Under the pieces are notes generated by a model. The model searched no databases. It had not been told where the DNA came from and saw only the letters and a list, made by a program, of their open reading frames with translations. A DNA stretch of 64,000 nt. Source: Acidobacteriota bacterium (GTDB taxonomy: Bacteria > Acidobacteriota > Blastocatellia > RBC074). Positions 37,369-47,174 of the stretch are shown here, piece by piece. Where the stretch lies: contig JAFDVI010000022.1 in NCBI GenBank assembly GCA_018269055.1, positions 1 through 64,000 on the forward strand, written 5' to 3'. Positions within the stretch are counted from its first letter, which is position 1. Every line of letters begins with the position of its first letter. The translations under genes were made by a program, and so were the position numbers.

Positions 37369-38232
37369 ATGAACAAAAAAATTCTGGGAATAGCGAGCTT
37401 GACAGTTTTTCTGATGCTGCCGGTTATCGCTCAAGCGCAACCGGGCAGGCGCGGCGGCGGACCGCCCAGAGAGTTTGGCGAACCGGCGCCGGATGGACGG
37501 CAAGAACGTCCATTTGGGCCTCCGGGCGGACCTCAGTTCGATGGATTGCTGTCGGAAATTCACTTCGGTGGCAAAGTAGTGAAAGGCGCTCCGTATTCGG
37601 CTTCGATTGTCACGGAAAACATCCAGGTGCTGGCCGACGGCACTCGCATCGTCAACAAAAGCGAAGGCAAGTTTTTCCGCGACAGCGAAGGGCGTACGCG
37701 GCTGGAACGCACACTGACCATTGCCGGGCCGTTTGTCATTACTGGTGAACCACCGCAGATGGCGTTTATTTCTGATCCGGTTGCGGGTGTGAATTACATG
37801 CTGGATGAAAGACACCGTGTGGCTCGCAAGTTCGCTCCGCCGCCTGACCGAGCTTCGCCGCCGAATGCTCCGCCGCTCAAACACGCTCCGTTGTCGGGAC
37901 AGGAAAAAGTTGAATCGCTGGGCAAACAGACCATCGAAGGTGTCGAAGCCGAAGGAACGCGAACGACTGTAACGATTCCGATTGGACAGATTGGCAATGA
38001 TCGCCCGATAGAAATTGTCTCCGAGCGTTGGGACGCGACTGACTTGAAAGTGTTGGTATTGAGTAAACATAAGGATCCGCGCTTTGGTGAAACAGTGTAT
38101 CGGCTGACGAATATCAACCGTACTGACCAGCCGAAATCGCTTTTCGATGTTCCTTCAGAATACTCTGTGGTGGAAGGCGGCCCTCCCAGCGGCGTAGACG
38201 TACCTCGCAAAGGTGGTAGAAGACCTTTTTGA
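37369..38232 (+). CDS. Exported protein of unknown function, probable sigma-regulated envelope protein
   Basis: A 287-residue protein with signal peptide (MNKKILGIASLTVFLMLPVIAQAQ) and a Gly/Pro/Arg-rich segment right behind it (PGRRGGGPPREFGEPAPDGR). The folded part contains YSASIVTENIQVLADGTRIV, SEGKFFRDSEGRTRLERTLT and a C-terminal RFGETVYRLTNINRTDQPKS, a plan seen in many exported acidobacterial proteins of unknown role. It starts 13 bases after the anti-sigma gene and is therefore part of the same transcript, which ends at the terminator at 38257-38311. Confidence 0.82.
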   Translation: MNKKILGIASLTVFLMLPVIAQAQPGRRGGGPPREFGEPAPDGRQERPFGPPGGPQFDGLLSEIHFGGKVVKGAPYSASIVTENIQVLADGTRIVNKSEGKFFRDSEGRTRLERTLTIAGPFVITGEPPQMAFISDPVAGVNYMLDERHRVARKFAPPPDRASPPNAPPLKHAPLSGQEKVESLGKQTIEGVEAEGTRTTVTIPIGQIGNDRPIEIVSERWDATDLKVLVLSKHKDPRFGETVYRLTNINRTDQPKSLFDVPSEYSVVEGGPPSGVDVPRKGGRRPF

Positions 38233-38256
38233 GTTTTGAGTGTGATTGCATCCGAA

Positions 38257-38311
38257 TCAGGCCAGTCAAATCGTTTCTCGAAATTTTGGGCAAACGATTT
38301 GACTGGCCTGA
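38257..38311. terminator. Very long hairpin terminator behind the sigma/anti-sigma operon
   Basis: A perfect stem of about 20 bases: CAGGCCAGTCAAATCGTTT (38258-38276) against AAACGATTTGACTGGCCTG (38292-38310), with one more T-A pair outside and a 15-base loop. It is followed by aactgttttcc. Such a long exact arm is more than an ordinary terminator needs. Confidence 0.65.
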
Positions 38312-38474
38312 ACTGTTTTCCGGCAAAAAATCATTTCTTTTTGGAACTAACTCTGCGCCTGATGACCATCGCTGGTGAACGATAAATTCAACAGAACGTG
38401 AGGCAGGCAATCGTAGGAGGGAGGGTTTTCCAACTCGCGTTTCTGGGTTATCAATTTCCATAAGGAGAGGTTCA

Positions 38475-39062
38475 ATGAACAAAACCAAAATGAGTTTCAG
38501 AGCAGCGTTCGCGACCGCGATGCTGCTGTCTTTGTCAGTCGCGGCATTTGCCCAACAGCGCCCGCAGTTTGATCCGCTGGGAAGATTGAAGCAGGCGCTT
38601 CAATCCGCCAATGCTCCTGCATTAAGCACAGCGCAGGAAGATCAGTTGAAGACTTTGATCCAGCAGGCGCGTGACGCACATCCCGGCGCGCCAGACCCGG
38701 CTCTCAAATCTGCTCATGAAGCGCTCGATGCTGCAATCTTTGCCGGAGATCAGGCTGCAGTGGATGTGCAAGCTGCGATCATTGCAAACCTGACAACTAC
38801 CATGACAACCAACAGGTTGAAAGGCCATGCGGCTTTCACGATTCAAGCGATCAATGTGCTCAAGAGCAATCAGTCCCAGTTGGATGCTTTGGTGCAGAAG
38901 ATTGGTTCAACCGGAGTGGTGCAGTTGATTGGATCGTTGGTAGGCGGACCCGGTGGTCCAGGATTTGGTGGTGGCCGTCCTGGTGGACCAGGAGGTCCAG
39001 GCGGCCCGGAGGGAGGCCCTGGCGGCGGTCGCCCTGGCGCTCCGTTTAGACCGAATGAATAA
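38475..39062 (+). CDS. Exported Spy/LTxxQ-like protein with Gly/Pro-rich tail
   Basis: A 195-residue protein; signal peptide MNKTKMSFRAAFATAMLLSL ending AFAQ. The helical middle contains LSTAQEDQLKTLIQQARD, which resembles the LTxxQ motif of CpxP/Spy periplasmic chaperones, and further amphipathic helices. The last 40 residues are Gly/Pro/Arg repeats (GGPGGPGFGGGRPGGPGGPG and more), resembling the tails of other Spy-like proteins in this phylum. Ribosome site AAGGAGAGG. Stress-regulated envelope function is an inference from the motif and the neighbouring ECF sigma factor. Confidence 0.8.
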   Translation: MNKTKMSFRAAFATAMLLSLSVAAFAQQRPQFDPLGRLKQALQSANAPALSTAQEDQLKTLIQQARDAHPGAPDPALKSAHEALDAAIFAGDQAAVDVQAAIIANLTTTMTTNRLKGHAAFTIQAINVLKSNQSQLDALVQKIGSTGVVQLIGSLVGGPGGPGFGGGRPGGPGGPGGPEGGPGGGRPGAPFRPNE

Positions 39063-39095
39063 CAGAATGAAGCAGAAAGTCTGGTTTAGTTGAAG

Positions 39096-39150
39096 TTCCG
39101 TGACCGATGCCAGCCGCAAGGCGATGACAAGCACTCGGTCACGGATTTTT
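39096..39150. terminator. Bidirectional intrinsic terminator
   Basis: TCCGTGACCGA (39097-39107) pairs exactly with TCGGTCACGGA (39135-39145), followed directly by TTTTTC. It ends the Spy-like gene on the plus strand and lies 9 bases behind the stop of the convergent symporter gene. Confidence 0.88.
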
Positions 39151-39158
39151 CTTTGCCA

Positions 39159-40583
39159 TTACTGCTCCTCAAAGAACGGCCGCAACTGTTCGCGACTTTG
39201 CGCCGGAGTCGCAAGCGAAACTCCGACCAGCAACAACACCGAAGCCGCAATTGCCGGAATGACCGGATCAATGCCGGTGCTTTCCCCGTATCCGCTGAAT
39301 TCCCAGAACAATGTCACGGCGACTCCGGCGATGATGGAAGTCACCGCTCCCTGAGCTGTTGCGCGTTTCCAGGTCAACGCCGCAACCAGGGCAGGCGTTA
39401 CCCCGGCACCATAAATGGTGTACGCGCGCAGGGCGACTTCCAGAAATCTTTCTGAGTAGGTGGAAATGACATAAGCGATTGCTCCCAAAACAACCACCAA
39501 ACCCCGCAGCATCCAAACCAGCTTTTTCTCGTCGGCTTTTGGATTGATGAATCGCTGGTAGATGTCCCGGATGATTGCCGTTGCCGGAACCAGCAAGTAA
39601 GAAATTGCGGTCGAAACAATGACCGACATAATCGTTGTCATCAACAATGCGCCCAGCACCACAGGCAGATGATCGCGCGCAACATAAGCAATGATACGAG
39701 CAGGAGTCTGCAATTTTCCATCCTGCCATTCCAGCGACGAACTGACCCAGGCGGTAACGATAATCATCAATTCCATATACGCGACGCCAAACAGCAGCCA
39801 GATGGTTGCGCGTTTCGCCATGCCTTCGTTTCGCGCGGAAAAGAATCGTTGGTACATATTGGCATCGCCCAACACCAATAACCCAGGCGGCAACAGGAAT
39901 CCCAGAACCTGAATCCATGTGAACTGTCCCGTAAATTGCATGTGGCTGGCGGGCAGTTTGGCGGCGATGCCTGCGTACCCTCCGGCCTTTCCCCATAGAA
40001 TTGGAAGGGTAATCAGAATGCCAATAATCATTGTGATTCCCATCACCAAGTCGGTGTAAGCGACCGAGAACATTCCGGCCAGCGCTGTATAGATGATGAT
40101 GAAGATGGCGACAATGATGACGGCAGTCTTGAAATTAAAGGTGTTCGGCAGGGCCAGATCAATGACCGCCGCCGCCGCTCGGTACTGGTAAGAGACAATC
40201 GTCACAGCCGTCAGAACCAAAGTCACCGTGCCAAGCACTCTTGCCCATTTGTTATACCGGCTTTCCAAAATATCCTGGACGGTAATTGCTTCGACGCGAC
40301 GGGCTTTGGCTGCCAGAAACGAGAGCGCCAAAATCCCGAACAACCCCCCCAAAGGCAAAATCCAGGTGGCGATTCCGGCTTGGTAGGTTTTGCCGGCGTT
40401 GCCAAAAATCGAGCCTGTGCCAATCCACGTCGCCAGCATTGTTCCAAACAGCACAAAAGTTGAAAGCTGCCGGCCCGCGACCGAGAAATCCTCCTGATTT
40501 TCAACGCCTCTGCTTCGCAGCGCTCCAATGCCCACCAGAAAAACCATGTAGGCAACAATCGTCCAGAAATAGATTGTGGTCAT
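39159..40583 (-). CDS. Sodium:solute symporter (SSS family)
   Basis: A 474-residue transporter from ATG 40583 (GGAGACACG upstream). Begins MTTIYFWTIVAYMVFLVGIG, the family's first helix; then EDFSVAGRQLSTFVLFGTML with the conserved GR; about 13 membrane spans follow, with MSVIVSTAISYLLVPATAII carrying the sodium-site Ser/Thr pattern. Substrate unknown (proline, pantothenate or sugar-like members exist). It stands alone, divergent from the TetR/efflux genes. Confidence 0.93.
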   Translation of the reverse strand: MTTIYFWTIVAYMVFLVGIGALRSRGVENQEDFSVAGRQLSTFVLFGTMLATWIGTGSIFGNAGKTYQAGIATWILPLGGLFGILALSFLAAKARRVEAITVQDILESRYNKWARVLGTVTLVLTAVTIVSYQYRAAAAVIDLALPNTFNFKTAVIIVAIFIIIYTALAGMFSVAYTDLVMGITMIIGILITLPILWGKAGGYAGIAAKLPASHMQFTGQFTWIQVLGFLLPPGLLVLGDANMYQRFFSARNEGMAKRATIWLLFGVAYMELMIIVTAWVSSSLEWQDGKLQTPARIIAYVARDHLPVVLGALLMTTIMSVIVSTAISYLLVPATAIIRDIYQRFINPKADEKKLVWMLRGLVVVLGAIAYVISTYSERFLEVALRAYTIYGAGVTPALVAALTWKRATAQGAVTSIIAGVAVTLFWEFSGYGESTGIDPVIPAIAASVLLLVGVSLATPAQSREQLRPFFEEQ

Positions 40584-40721
40584 TCGTGTCTCCGAATTGT
40601 GTGATGGTTTCAGCGCCGCAACTTCCCAGACGGCGACAGATAGGAAATGCGGGCGCAAGCCTAGCACAGACAATCAGAAAGTCGAAGCTTGCAAAATCTG
40701 ACAATATCAAGAGTGGTAGAA

Positions 40722-40785
40722 GTAAGTGCCCACTTACAAAATTGCCTTGCCAGTCCCTGAGTTCGTGTGGTAAGTAGGCACTTAC
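40722..40785 (+). promoter_or_regulatory. Two palindromic operator sites upstream of the TetR/efflux genes
   Basis: Site 1 at 40722-40737 is GTAAGTG-CC-CACTTAC, a perfect dyad. Site 2 at 40770-40785 is GTAAGTA-GG-CACTTAC, with one mismatch, followed by a further TTAC. Centres are 48 bases apart. TetR dimers bind such dyads in front of their own gene, so these are likely autoregulatory sites. A TATAAT at 40853-40858 lies between the sites and the TetR start. They could also act on the divergent symporter gene (start 40583). Confidence 0.7.
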
Positions 40786-40901
40786 TTACAAAATCAAAAG
40801 TGGTCAGATTTCAAGCGTTTTCGCAGGAAGGCAGCTTGAAGCGGAAGGCCAGTATAATGAGGATGGGTGGTCGCTGACGCTGGGTTGATACGGAAGATGT
40901 T

Positions 40902-41618
40902 GTGCGACCGGCCAAAAAATCGCCAGTGGTTACAGTAAAGAAAATTCAGGAAGAGCCTGAAAGTCGGCATGCGGGTCGAATGGCTGCGGAAGATCGTCGC
41001 CAGCAAATTTTGGATGTCGCCGTACAGCTTTTTTCGCAAAAAGGATTTCGCGGAACGACGACCAAGGAAATTGCGATGGCAGCCGGAGTGAACGAGGCGA
41101 TTATCTTTCGCCACTTCGCCACCAAAAGCGACTTGTACACGGCGATCATGGATCAGAAGGGAAGTTCGGCGAATGTTCAGGCGTTGCAAAAGGTGATCGC
41201 CGAAGCAATGGAGCGGGGCGATGATCGAAAAGTCTTTGAATTGTTCGCGTTTCATTTGATGGAGTTTCACGAACACGACGATACGGCGATGCGTATCCTG
41301 CTTTACAGCGCGCTGGAAGGTCACGAACTGGCCGATATGATTTTCAACAATCACATATTGAAAAACCACAATCGTCTGGCCGAATACATCAAAAAACGCA
41401 TCGAGGAAGGAACCTTTCGAGAATGCAATCCTGTGGTCGCAGTCCGCGGATTCGTCGGGATGGTGATGAATCAGGTGCTGTTGAAAAAGTTTTTCCGCAA
41501 TGCGGCACAGGAATTTTTGAATTTGACCAACCAGCAGGCGGCTGAAAGTTTCGCCGATCTATTTTTGGCTTCGATGACGAATTTTCACTACGAAACACAG
41601 CGGCGAAGCCGTAAATAA
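40902..41618 (+). CDS. TetR family transcriptional regulator
   Basis: A 238-residue repressor from GTG 40902. The helix-turn-helix is at about residues 45-75 ([32 protein letters not shown]), preceded by [18 protein letters not shown]; the C-terminal helical domain binds ligand and forms the dimer. A later ATG at 40980 ([10 protein letters not shown]) is an alternative start. It stands 24 bases ahead of the RND adaptor gene and probably represses this efflux operon until a drug-like ligand binds. Confidence 0.93.
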   Translation: MRPAKKSPVVTVKKIQEEPESRHAGRMAAEDRRQQILDVAVQLFSQKGFRGTTTKEIAMAAGVNEAIIFRHFATKSDLYTAIMDQKGSSANVQALQKVIAEAMERGDDRKVFELFAFHLMEFHEHDDTAMRILLYSALEGHELADMIFNNHILKNHNRLAEYIKKRIEEGTFRECNPVVAVRGFVGMVMNQVLLKKFFRNAAQEFLNLTNQQAAESFADLFLASMTNFHYETQRRSRK

Positions 41619-41642
41619 GCTTAAGACAGCTAGGAGAGATCA

Positions 41643-42887
41643 ATGCAGGGGAAGGGCTCACGTTTGAATTTGGGAAAGGTTTATCTGGGAGTAGGGGCGG
41701 CAATTTTGGTCGTCGCTTTCGCAACGGCATGTTCGCGGAAGCAGCCGGCCGAAGCCACAGCGGATGCCGCGATGAAACCGGCAGCGGCTTCAACTCCGCA
41801 AGTGATTGACGTATCAACCGCCGCCGCAATCAACCGAAATTTACAGCGTAGCGTGGAGGTCGTTGGTTCGCTTGCGGCGGACGAGGAAGTGGTCGTTTCA
41901 GCTCAAGTCGCCGGAGAGCTGTCACAACTGAATGTGGATTTTGGTAGTTACGTGTCTCAAGGACAGGTGATTGCAGTCATTGATCAGCGCGACGCGAAAT
42001 TGAAAGTCGAACAAGCCGAAGCCACGTTGAAGCAAACGCTGGCCAGGTTGGGCATGAAGGAGGGAGAGAAATTCGATCCGCATCAAAATGCGGATGTGCG
42101 CGTTGCCAAAGCTTCGCTGGATTGGGCGCAGATGGATTTGGACCGCAACACAAAGCTGATTGAAAACGGGGACATTTCCCGTTCGATTTATGACCAGGCC
42201 GTGACCCAGCACAATCTGGCCAATGCCCGTTACCAGGCTGCGCTGGATTCTGTGAACCAACAACTGGCCATAATCGAACAGCAAAAATCGGCATTGGCGC
42301 TGGCCAAAAAAGCCGTCACCGACACAGTTGTTCGCGCTCCGATCAGCGGCGCGGTCAAGGAAAAATTGTCCAATCGAGGTTCATATCTGGCCGTCGGCGG
42401 CAAAATTGTGTCGCTGGTCAAGATCAATCCCCTGCGGCTTCGCGCAGACATTCCCGAATCTTTTTCCGCTGCCGTCAGCAAAGGCCAAACCATGACGTTG
42501 ACAGTGGAAGCCCTGGCCGGAAGAACATTCAGCGGACGTGTGGTGCGCATCAGTCCTTCCCTCAATGAACAAACTCGCGCGTTGACCGTGGAAGCCGAAG
42601 TCAACAACACCGGCAATTTGTTGCGGCCTGGGATGTTCGCGAAGTCTCAATTGATCACTGCAAAGAATTCGTCGGCGGTGATGGTTCCGGCAAAAGCTGT
42701 GTTGACTGCCGCCGGGCTTTCAAAAGTGTTTGTGATTGAAAACGGCAAAGCCATTGAGCGAATCGTCAAAACAGGTCTGGCCGATGGTGATTTGATCGAA
42801 GTCACCGAAGGCGTGTTAACCGGTGAAACCATCGCCACTTCCAATCTGGACAAGCTGCAAAGCGGAAGTCTTGTCAGCAGCAAATAA
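41643..42887 (+). CDS. RND efflux periplasmic adaptor (HlyD/AcrA family)
   Basis: A 414-residue lipoprotein: lipobox FATAC ([11 protein letters not shown]). Barrel-sandwich halves [20 protein letters not shown] and [20 protein letters not shown] flank a helical hairpin (residues about 115-225, e.g. [15 protein letters not shown]). Then the beta-barrel and membrane-proximal domains ([32 protein letters not shown]). It bridges the pump and the TolC channel encoded downstream. AGGAGA upstream of ATG. Confidence 0.94.
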   Translation: MQGKGSRLNLGKVYLGVGAAILVVAFATACSRKQPAEATADAAMKPAAASTPQVIDVSTAAAINRNLQRSVEVVGSLAADEEVVVSAQVAGELSQLNVDFGSYVSQGQVIAVIDQRDAKLKVEQAEATLKQTLARLGMKEGEKFDPHQNADVRVAKASLDWAQMDLDRNTKLIENGDISRSIYDQAVTQHNLANARYQAALDSVNQQLAIIEQQKSALALAKKAVTDTVVRAPISGAVKEKLSNRGSYLAVGGKIVSLVKINPLRLRADIPESFSAAVSKGQTMTLTVEALAGRTFSGRVVRISPSLNEQTRALTVEAEVNNTGNLLRPGMFAKSQLITAKNSSAVMVPAKAVLTAAGLSKVFVIENGKAIERIVKTGLADGDLIEVTEGVLTGETIATSNLDKLQSGSLVSSK

Positions 42888-43003
42888 TTTTCACCGGGTC
42901 CCATATTTGAACTTATGGACATGATTCCTGCCATCGAAAGTGTCTTCGCAGAGCACGAAGCAGGTCTGGGATAATCGCCGCCGATTGGCTATCAGGAGAA
43001 GAA

Positions 43004-46000
43004 ATGCAAAAACTTGCTGAAATTTGTGTTCGCCGTCCAGTCTTTGCCACGATGTTGATTATGACAATGATCGTGCTGGGAGTGTTTGCCTACAACCGGC
43101 TGATCGTGGAGCGATTCCCGCGCGTCGAATTTCCCATCGTGACAATTACCACGCGCTTTCCAGGCGCTTCACCGCAGGAAATCGAAACTGAAATCACGGA
43201 CAAAATCGAAGAAGCCGTCAACACCATCAGCGGCATTGAAGAACTGCGTTCGACTTCTTCCGAAGGCGTTTCGCTGGTTTTCATTCAGTTTGAACTGGAG
43301 CGGAACCTGGACACAGCCGCCCAGGACGTGCGCGACAAACTCAACCGAGCCTTGCCGTTGTTGCCGCGAACCATTGAACAGCCGACGGTGGAAAAACTCG
43401 ATCCAGACGCTTCACCGATTATGACCATCGCGGCGGCTTCCAACAGCAACATTCGGGAAATGACCGAATACGCCGACAAAGTCATTCGCCGCCAGATCGA
43501 ATCCGTCAACGGCGTCGGGCAGGTGCAAATCATCGGAGGCCGCAAGCGCCAAATCAACGTCAACCTGGATGGCGATAAGCTGCGCGCTTATAACCTGACC
43601 GTCGCACAGGTTTCCGCTGCACTGCAAAACCAGAATCTGGAAGTTCCCGGCGGCAGAGTCGAGCAGGATGCCAGAACCCTGACGTTGCGAACGCTGGGAC
43701 GATTGCAATCGCCAGCCGATTTCAACAACGTGGTTGTTGCCAATCGTGCAGGGTATCCCATCAAAATTTCTGATCTTGGCTACACGGAAGACGGCGAAGA
43801 AGTCGAAGAATCCGCCGGACGGTTGAATGGCAAGCCGACATTGCTGTTGCAGGTGCGCCGCCAGTCCGGAACCAACACCGTTGATGTGGTCAATGAAGTC
43901 AAAGACCGATTGACGGAATTGAAGAAAAATCTGCCTGCAGGGTATTCGCTGGAAGTGGTTCGGGATCAATCCGTATTCATCCTGGCCGCGTTTCATGCGA
44001 TTCGTGAACACCTGATGCTGGGGTCGCTGTTGGCTGCCCTGGTGGTGTTGCTGTTTATGCAAAACCTGCGGGCGACGATTATTTCCGGCATTGCCATTCC
44101 TTCTTCGATCATCGCGACTTTTGCGTTGATGGATTATTTCGGCATCACGCTCAACGGGCCTTCGATGCTGGGACTGACGCTTTCGGTCGGCATCGTGATT
44201 GACGACGCGATTGTGGTTTTGGAAAACATCTTTCGGTACATCGAAGAAAAAGGGTATGAGCCGTTTGAAGCCGCAATTGCCGCGACAAAGGAAATCGGTC
44301 TGGCGGTGATGGCGACGACCTTGTCGCTGATCGTAATTTTCCTGCCGCTCGGATTTATGCAGAGCATTGCGGGACGTTTTTTCCGGAATCTGGCGTTGCC
44401 GATGGCGTTTGCCATTTTCGTTTCGCTGATTGTCAGTTTCACTTTGACGCCGACGATGAGTGCCCGAATGTTGAAGAAGGTCAAACGTTCGCCAAAGCCA
44501 GAGGGGGAAAATGGCAATGCGGCTTCTCACGAAAAGCAATCGTTTCTTATGCGCTGGCTGGATAAGTGGTACACCTGGTTGCTGACGCATTCTCTGCGGC
44601 ATCGCCTGATTGTGGTGCTGATTGCCGTGGTAGTGGTGCTTTCAACCGTCCCACTTTTTCAGCGCGTCGGCAAAGACTTTTTCCCGCTCGATGACCAGGA
44701 CGAATACGAAGTGAGCGTGCGCGCGCCGGAAGGAACTTCGCTGCAAAGTACTTTGGACATCGCGCAAAACGTTGCCACAGAAATCCGCCAACGACGGGAA
44801 ATCAGCTACACGATCACGACCGTTGGCGACGACCAGCAGCAGACGCCAAATCTGGCCAAAATTTACGTTCGCATGAACCCGCTGCTCGGACGATTGAATT
44901 ACACGCAATTTCAAAGCATGGCCGACACGCGCGAAAACGTGTTGAAGAAATTCGATGAACAATACAGCTTGCGCACGTTGGTCAGTCCTGTCGCCGCCAT
45001 TTCCGGCGGCGGTCGCCAAAACACGGACATCGCTTACACGCTAAGAGGGCCGGACCTGGACAAGCTAAACGAGTATTCGACGATTCTGCTGGATAAGTTG
45101 AAAAAGATGCCGGGCGTGGTTGATCCGGATAGTTCGTTGATTGTCGGCAAACCCGAAATGCGAGCAGCGATTGATCGTCAAAAGGCTGCGGATTTAGGCG
45201 TCAGCATCAGTGACATCGCGCAATCGTTGCGGTTATTGGTCGGCGGCGACCAGATTTCAACCTACAACGAAGGCGGCGAACAGTACGAGGTTCACGTTCG
45301 TGCGACGAAAGATTTTCGAACGGATGCCGCCAGCATCAGTCAACTCAACGTGCCTTCGTCACGATTGGGAAGCATCGGGTTGGATAATGTCGTCAAATTC
45401 CAGGAAGCCGCTGGGCCAACCAGCATTGACCGATTCGCGCGCCAGCGACAGGTCACGCTGACGGCCAACCTGAAACCAGGCTTTTCACAAAGCGTGATTT
45501 CCGTGCAACTGGAAAAGGAAATCAAAGCGCTGAATATGCCGCCGCAATACATTGCTTCTCCGGCTGGCAACATCAAGGAATTGCGCCGAACGGGAACTGG
45601 ATTTGTTCTGGCGTTCGCTCTGTCGTTTATCTTCATGTACATCGTGCTGGCGGCGCAGTTTGAATCCTTCCTGCATCCCATCACAGTGTTGCTGGCGTTG
45701 CCGCTGAGCATGCCGTTTGCGATGCTTTCGCTGCTGGTCACCGGTCAAAGCTTCAATATGTTCACCGCGCTCGGCTTGTTGGTGTTGTTTGGAATGGTGA
45801 AGAAGAACTCCATTTTGCAGATTGACCACACCAATGGATTGCGAGCGAAGGGAATGGAACGCCACGACGCGTTGATTCAAGCCAGTCGAGACCGGTTGCG
45901 ACCAATTTTGATGACGACGGTCGCATTCGTTGCTGGGATGTTGCCGCTGGCCTGGAGCAAAGGCGCCGGCGCAGGAATCAACCGCTCCACGTCAGTCGTC

Positions 46001-46195
46001 GTCATCGGAGGCCAGACGATGTGCCTGCTGCTGACCTTGCTGGCGACGCCGGTCACGTATTCGCTTTTCGACGACGCGATCAATTCGGCGCTTTGGAAGC
46101 GACTGGCTGAGCGTTGGAACGGAGCGACGAATTGGGCGCGGAGGAAAACTGCCGAAGTCGCTTCATCAATCCTGAATTTGTTTAACCGGGGGTAG
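43004..46195 (+). CDS. RND efflux pump permease (AcrB/HAE1-like)
   Basis: A 1063-residue inner-membrane pump. Start [20 protein letters not shown] is the family's first helix. Transmembrane proton relay residues are present: Asp-Asp in [14 protein letters not shown] and the Lys in [15 protein letters not shown]. Pore and docking domains lie between; twelve membrane spans are expected. AGGAGAAG upstream of ATG. Drug range unknown. The gene is followed after 4 bases by the ornithine-cyclodeaminase-family gene. Confidence 0.96.
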   Translation: MQKLAEICVRRPVFATMLIMTMIVLGVFAYNRLIVERFPRVEFPIVTITTRFPGASPQEIETEITDKIEEAVNTISGIEELRSTSSEGVSLVFIQFELERNLDTAAQDVRDKLNRALPLLPRTIEQPTVEKLDPDASPIMTIAAASNSNIREMTEYADKVIRRQIESVNGVGQVQIIGGRKRQINVNLDGDKLRAYNLTVAQVSAALQNQNLEVPGGRVEQDARTLTLRTLGRLQSPADFNNVVVANRAGYPIKISDLGYTEDGEEVEESAGRLNGKPTLLLQVRRQSGTNTVDVVNEVKDRLTELKKNLPAGYSLEVVRDQSVFILAAFHAIREHLMLGSLLAALVVLLFMQNLRATIISGIAIPSSIIATFALMDYFGITLNGPSMLGLTLSVGIVIDDAIVVLENIFRYIEEKGYEPFEAAIAATKEIGLAVMATTLSLIVIFLPLGFMQSIAGRFFRNLALPMAFAIFVSLIVSFTLTPTMSARMLKKVKRSPKPEGENGNAASHEKQSFLMRWLDKWYTWLLTHSLRHRLIVVLIAVVVVLSTVPLFQRVGKDFFPLDDQDEYEVSVRAPEGTSLQSTLDIAQNVATEIRQRREISYTITTVGDDQQQTPNLAKIYVRMNPLLGRLNYTQFQSMADTRENVLKKFDEQYSLRTLVSPVAAISGGGRQNTDIAYTLRGPDLDKLNEYSTILLDKLKKMPGVVDPDSSLIVGKPEMRAAIDRQKAADLGVSISDIAQSLRLLVGGDQISTYNEGGEQYEVHVRATKDFRTDAASISQLNVPSSRLGSIGLDNVVKFQEAAGPTSIDRFARQRQVTLTANLKPGFSQSVISVQLEKEIKALNMPPQYIASPAGNIKELRRTGTGFVLAFALSFIFMYIVLAAQFESFLHPITVLLALPLSMPFAMLSLLVTGQSFNMFTALGLLVLFGMVKKNSILQIDHTNGLRAKGMERHDALIQASRDRLRPILMTTVAFVAGMLPLAWSKGAGAGINRSTSVVVIGGQTMCLLLTLLATPVTYSLFDDAINSALWKRLAERWNGATNWARRKTAEVASSILNLFNRG

Positions 46196-46199
46196 AAAG

Positions 46200-47174
46200 A
46201 TGGCGCTTTACCTGACCGAACAAAATGTCACGGAACTACTGACAATGCCTGACGCGATTTCAGCGGTCGAAGCGGTGTTCAAACTCCAAGCGACGGGCGA
46301 AGCGACGAACGAACCGCGCCGCCGTGTTCGCGCGCAAGGTTCAACCCTGATGACGATGAGCGCAGCGGTTTCCGGCTTCAAAACTTCAACCGGTGTGGAA
46401 TTTCAAGGCTTATTGGGGTTGAAGGCCTATACGGTTTCGCGGGGCGGTGCGAGGTTTTACGTCAGTTTGTTTGATGCAATGACGGGCGAGTTGCTTGCTT
46501 TCATCGAGGCCGACAAGCTCGGCCAAATGCGCACCGGCGCAGCCAGCGGCGTGGCGACAAAGTATCTGGCCCGCGAAGACGCCAAAACGGTCGGCATTTA
46601 CGGAACCGGCTGGCAGGCGACCAGCCAGCTTGCGGCTGTTTGTGCCGTTCGCCAAATTGAAGAAGTAAAGGTGTACAGTCGCAAGCCGGAGAATCGCGAA
46701 CAATTTTGCCAACAGATGGCATCGGAACTTGGGATTGCCAACATCCATCCGGTGGAAACGCCGGAAGATGCTGCCGACGCAGACGTCATTGTGACGATTA
46801 CCAGTTCGCGCGAACCGGTTGTGATGGGCGAATGGCTCAAACCCGGCGCGCACCTCAACGCCGCCGGAGGCAATTCCGTGCTCCGCCGCGAGTTCGACGA
46901 CGAAACCGTCAAGCGCGCCGGATTCCTTGCTGTTGATTCGCTGGATCAAGCCAAAATTGAATCCGGCGAATTTGTCACCGCTGTTGAAAAAGGATTGCTG
47001 ACCTGGGAGCGGGTGAAAGAGCTTCGACTCGTCGTTGCCGGGCAGTTGCAAGGTAGAGCAAGTGGAGATCAAATCACGCTCTTCAAATCGCTGGGCGTTG
47101 CCATTGAAGACGTGGCGGCAGCGGCAGTCGTTTACCAAAAAGCAAAAGAGCAAAAAGTAGGGAAGGAAATATGA
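46200..47174 (+). CDS. Ornithine cyclodeaminase/mu-crystallin family protein
   Basis: A 324-residue NAD(P)-binding protein. Seen: [20 protein letters not shown], the substrate region [40 protein letters not shown] and the Rossmann loop [20 protein letters not shown], then [20 protein letters not shown] and [15 protein letters not shown]. Members are ornithine cyclodeaminases, ketimine reductases or alanine dehydrogenases; the Asp of the catalytic site in the last motif is DDE-like. It lies between the pump gene and the tolC-like gene, and its stop overlaps the next start (ATGA), so it is expressed with the efflux system. Confidence 0.9.
   Translation: MALYLTEQNVTELLTMPDAISAVEAVFKLQATGEATNEPRRRVRAQGSTLMTMSAAVSGFKTSTGVEFQGLLGLKAYTVSRGGARFYVSLFDAMTGELLAFIEADKLGQMRTGAASGVATKYLAREDAKTVGIYGTGWQATSQLAAVCAVRQIEEVKVYSRKPENREQFCQQMASELGIANIHPVETPEDAADADVIVTITSSREPVVMGEWLKPGAHLNAAGGNSVLRREFDDETVKRAGFLAVDSLDQAKIESGEFVTAVEKGLLTWERVKELRLVVAGQLQGRASGDQITLFKSLGVAIEDVAAAAVVYQKAKEQKVGKEI

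Noticed and set aside
43412-44602. 396-codon open frame antisense to the RND pump gene
   Set aside because: The pump has all conserved motifs in the plus frame; the antisense protein is low complexity (Arg/Gln/His) and has no ribosome site.
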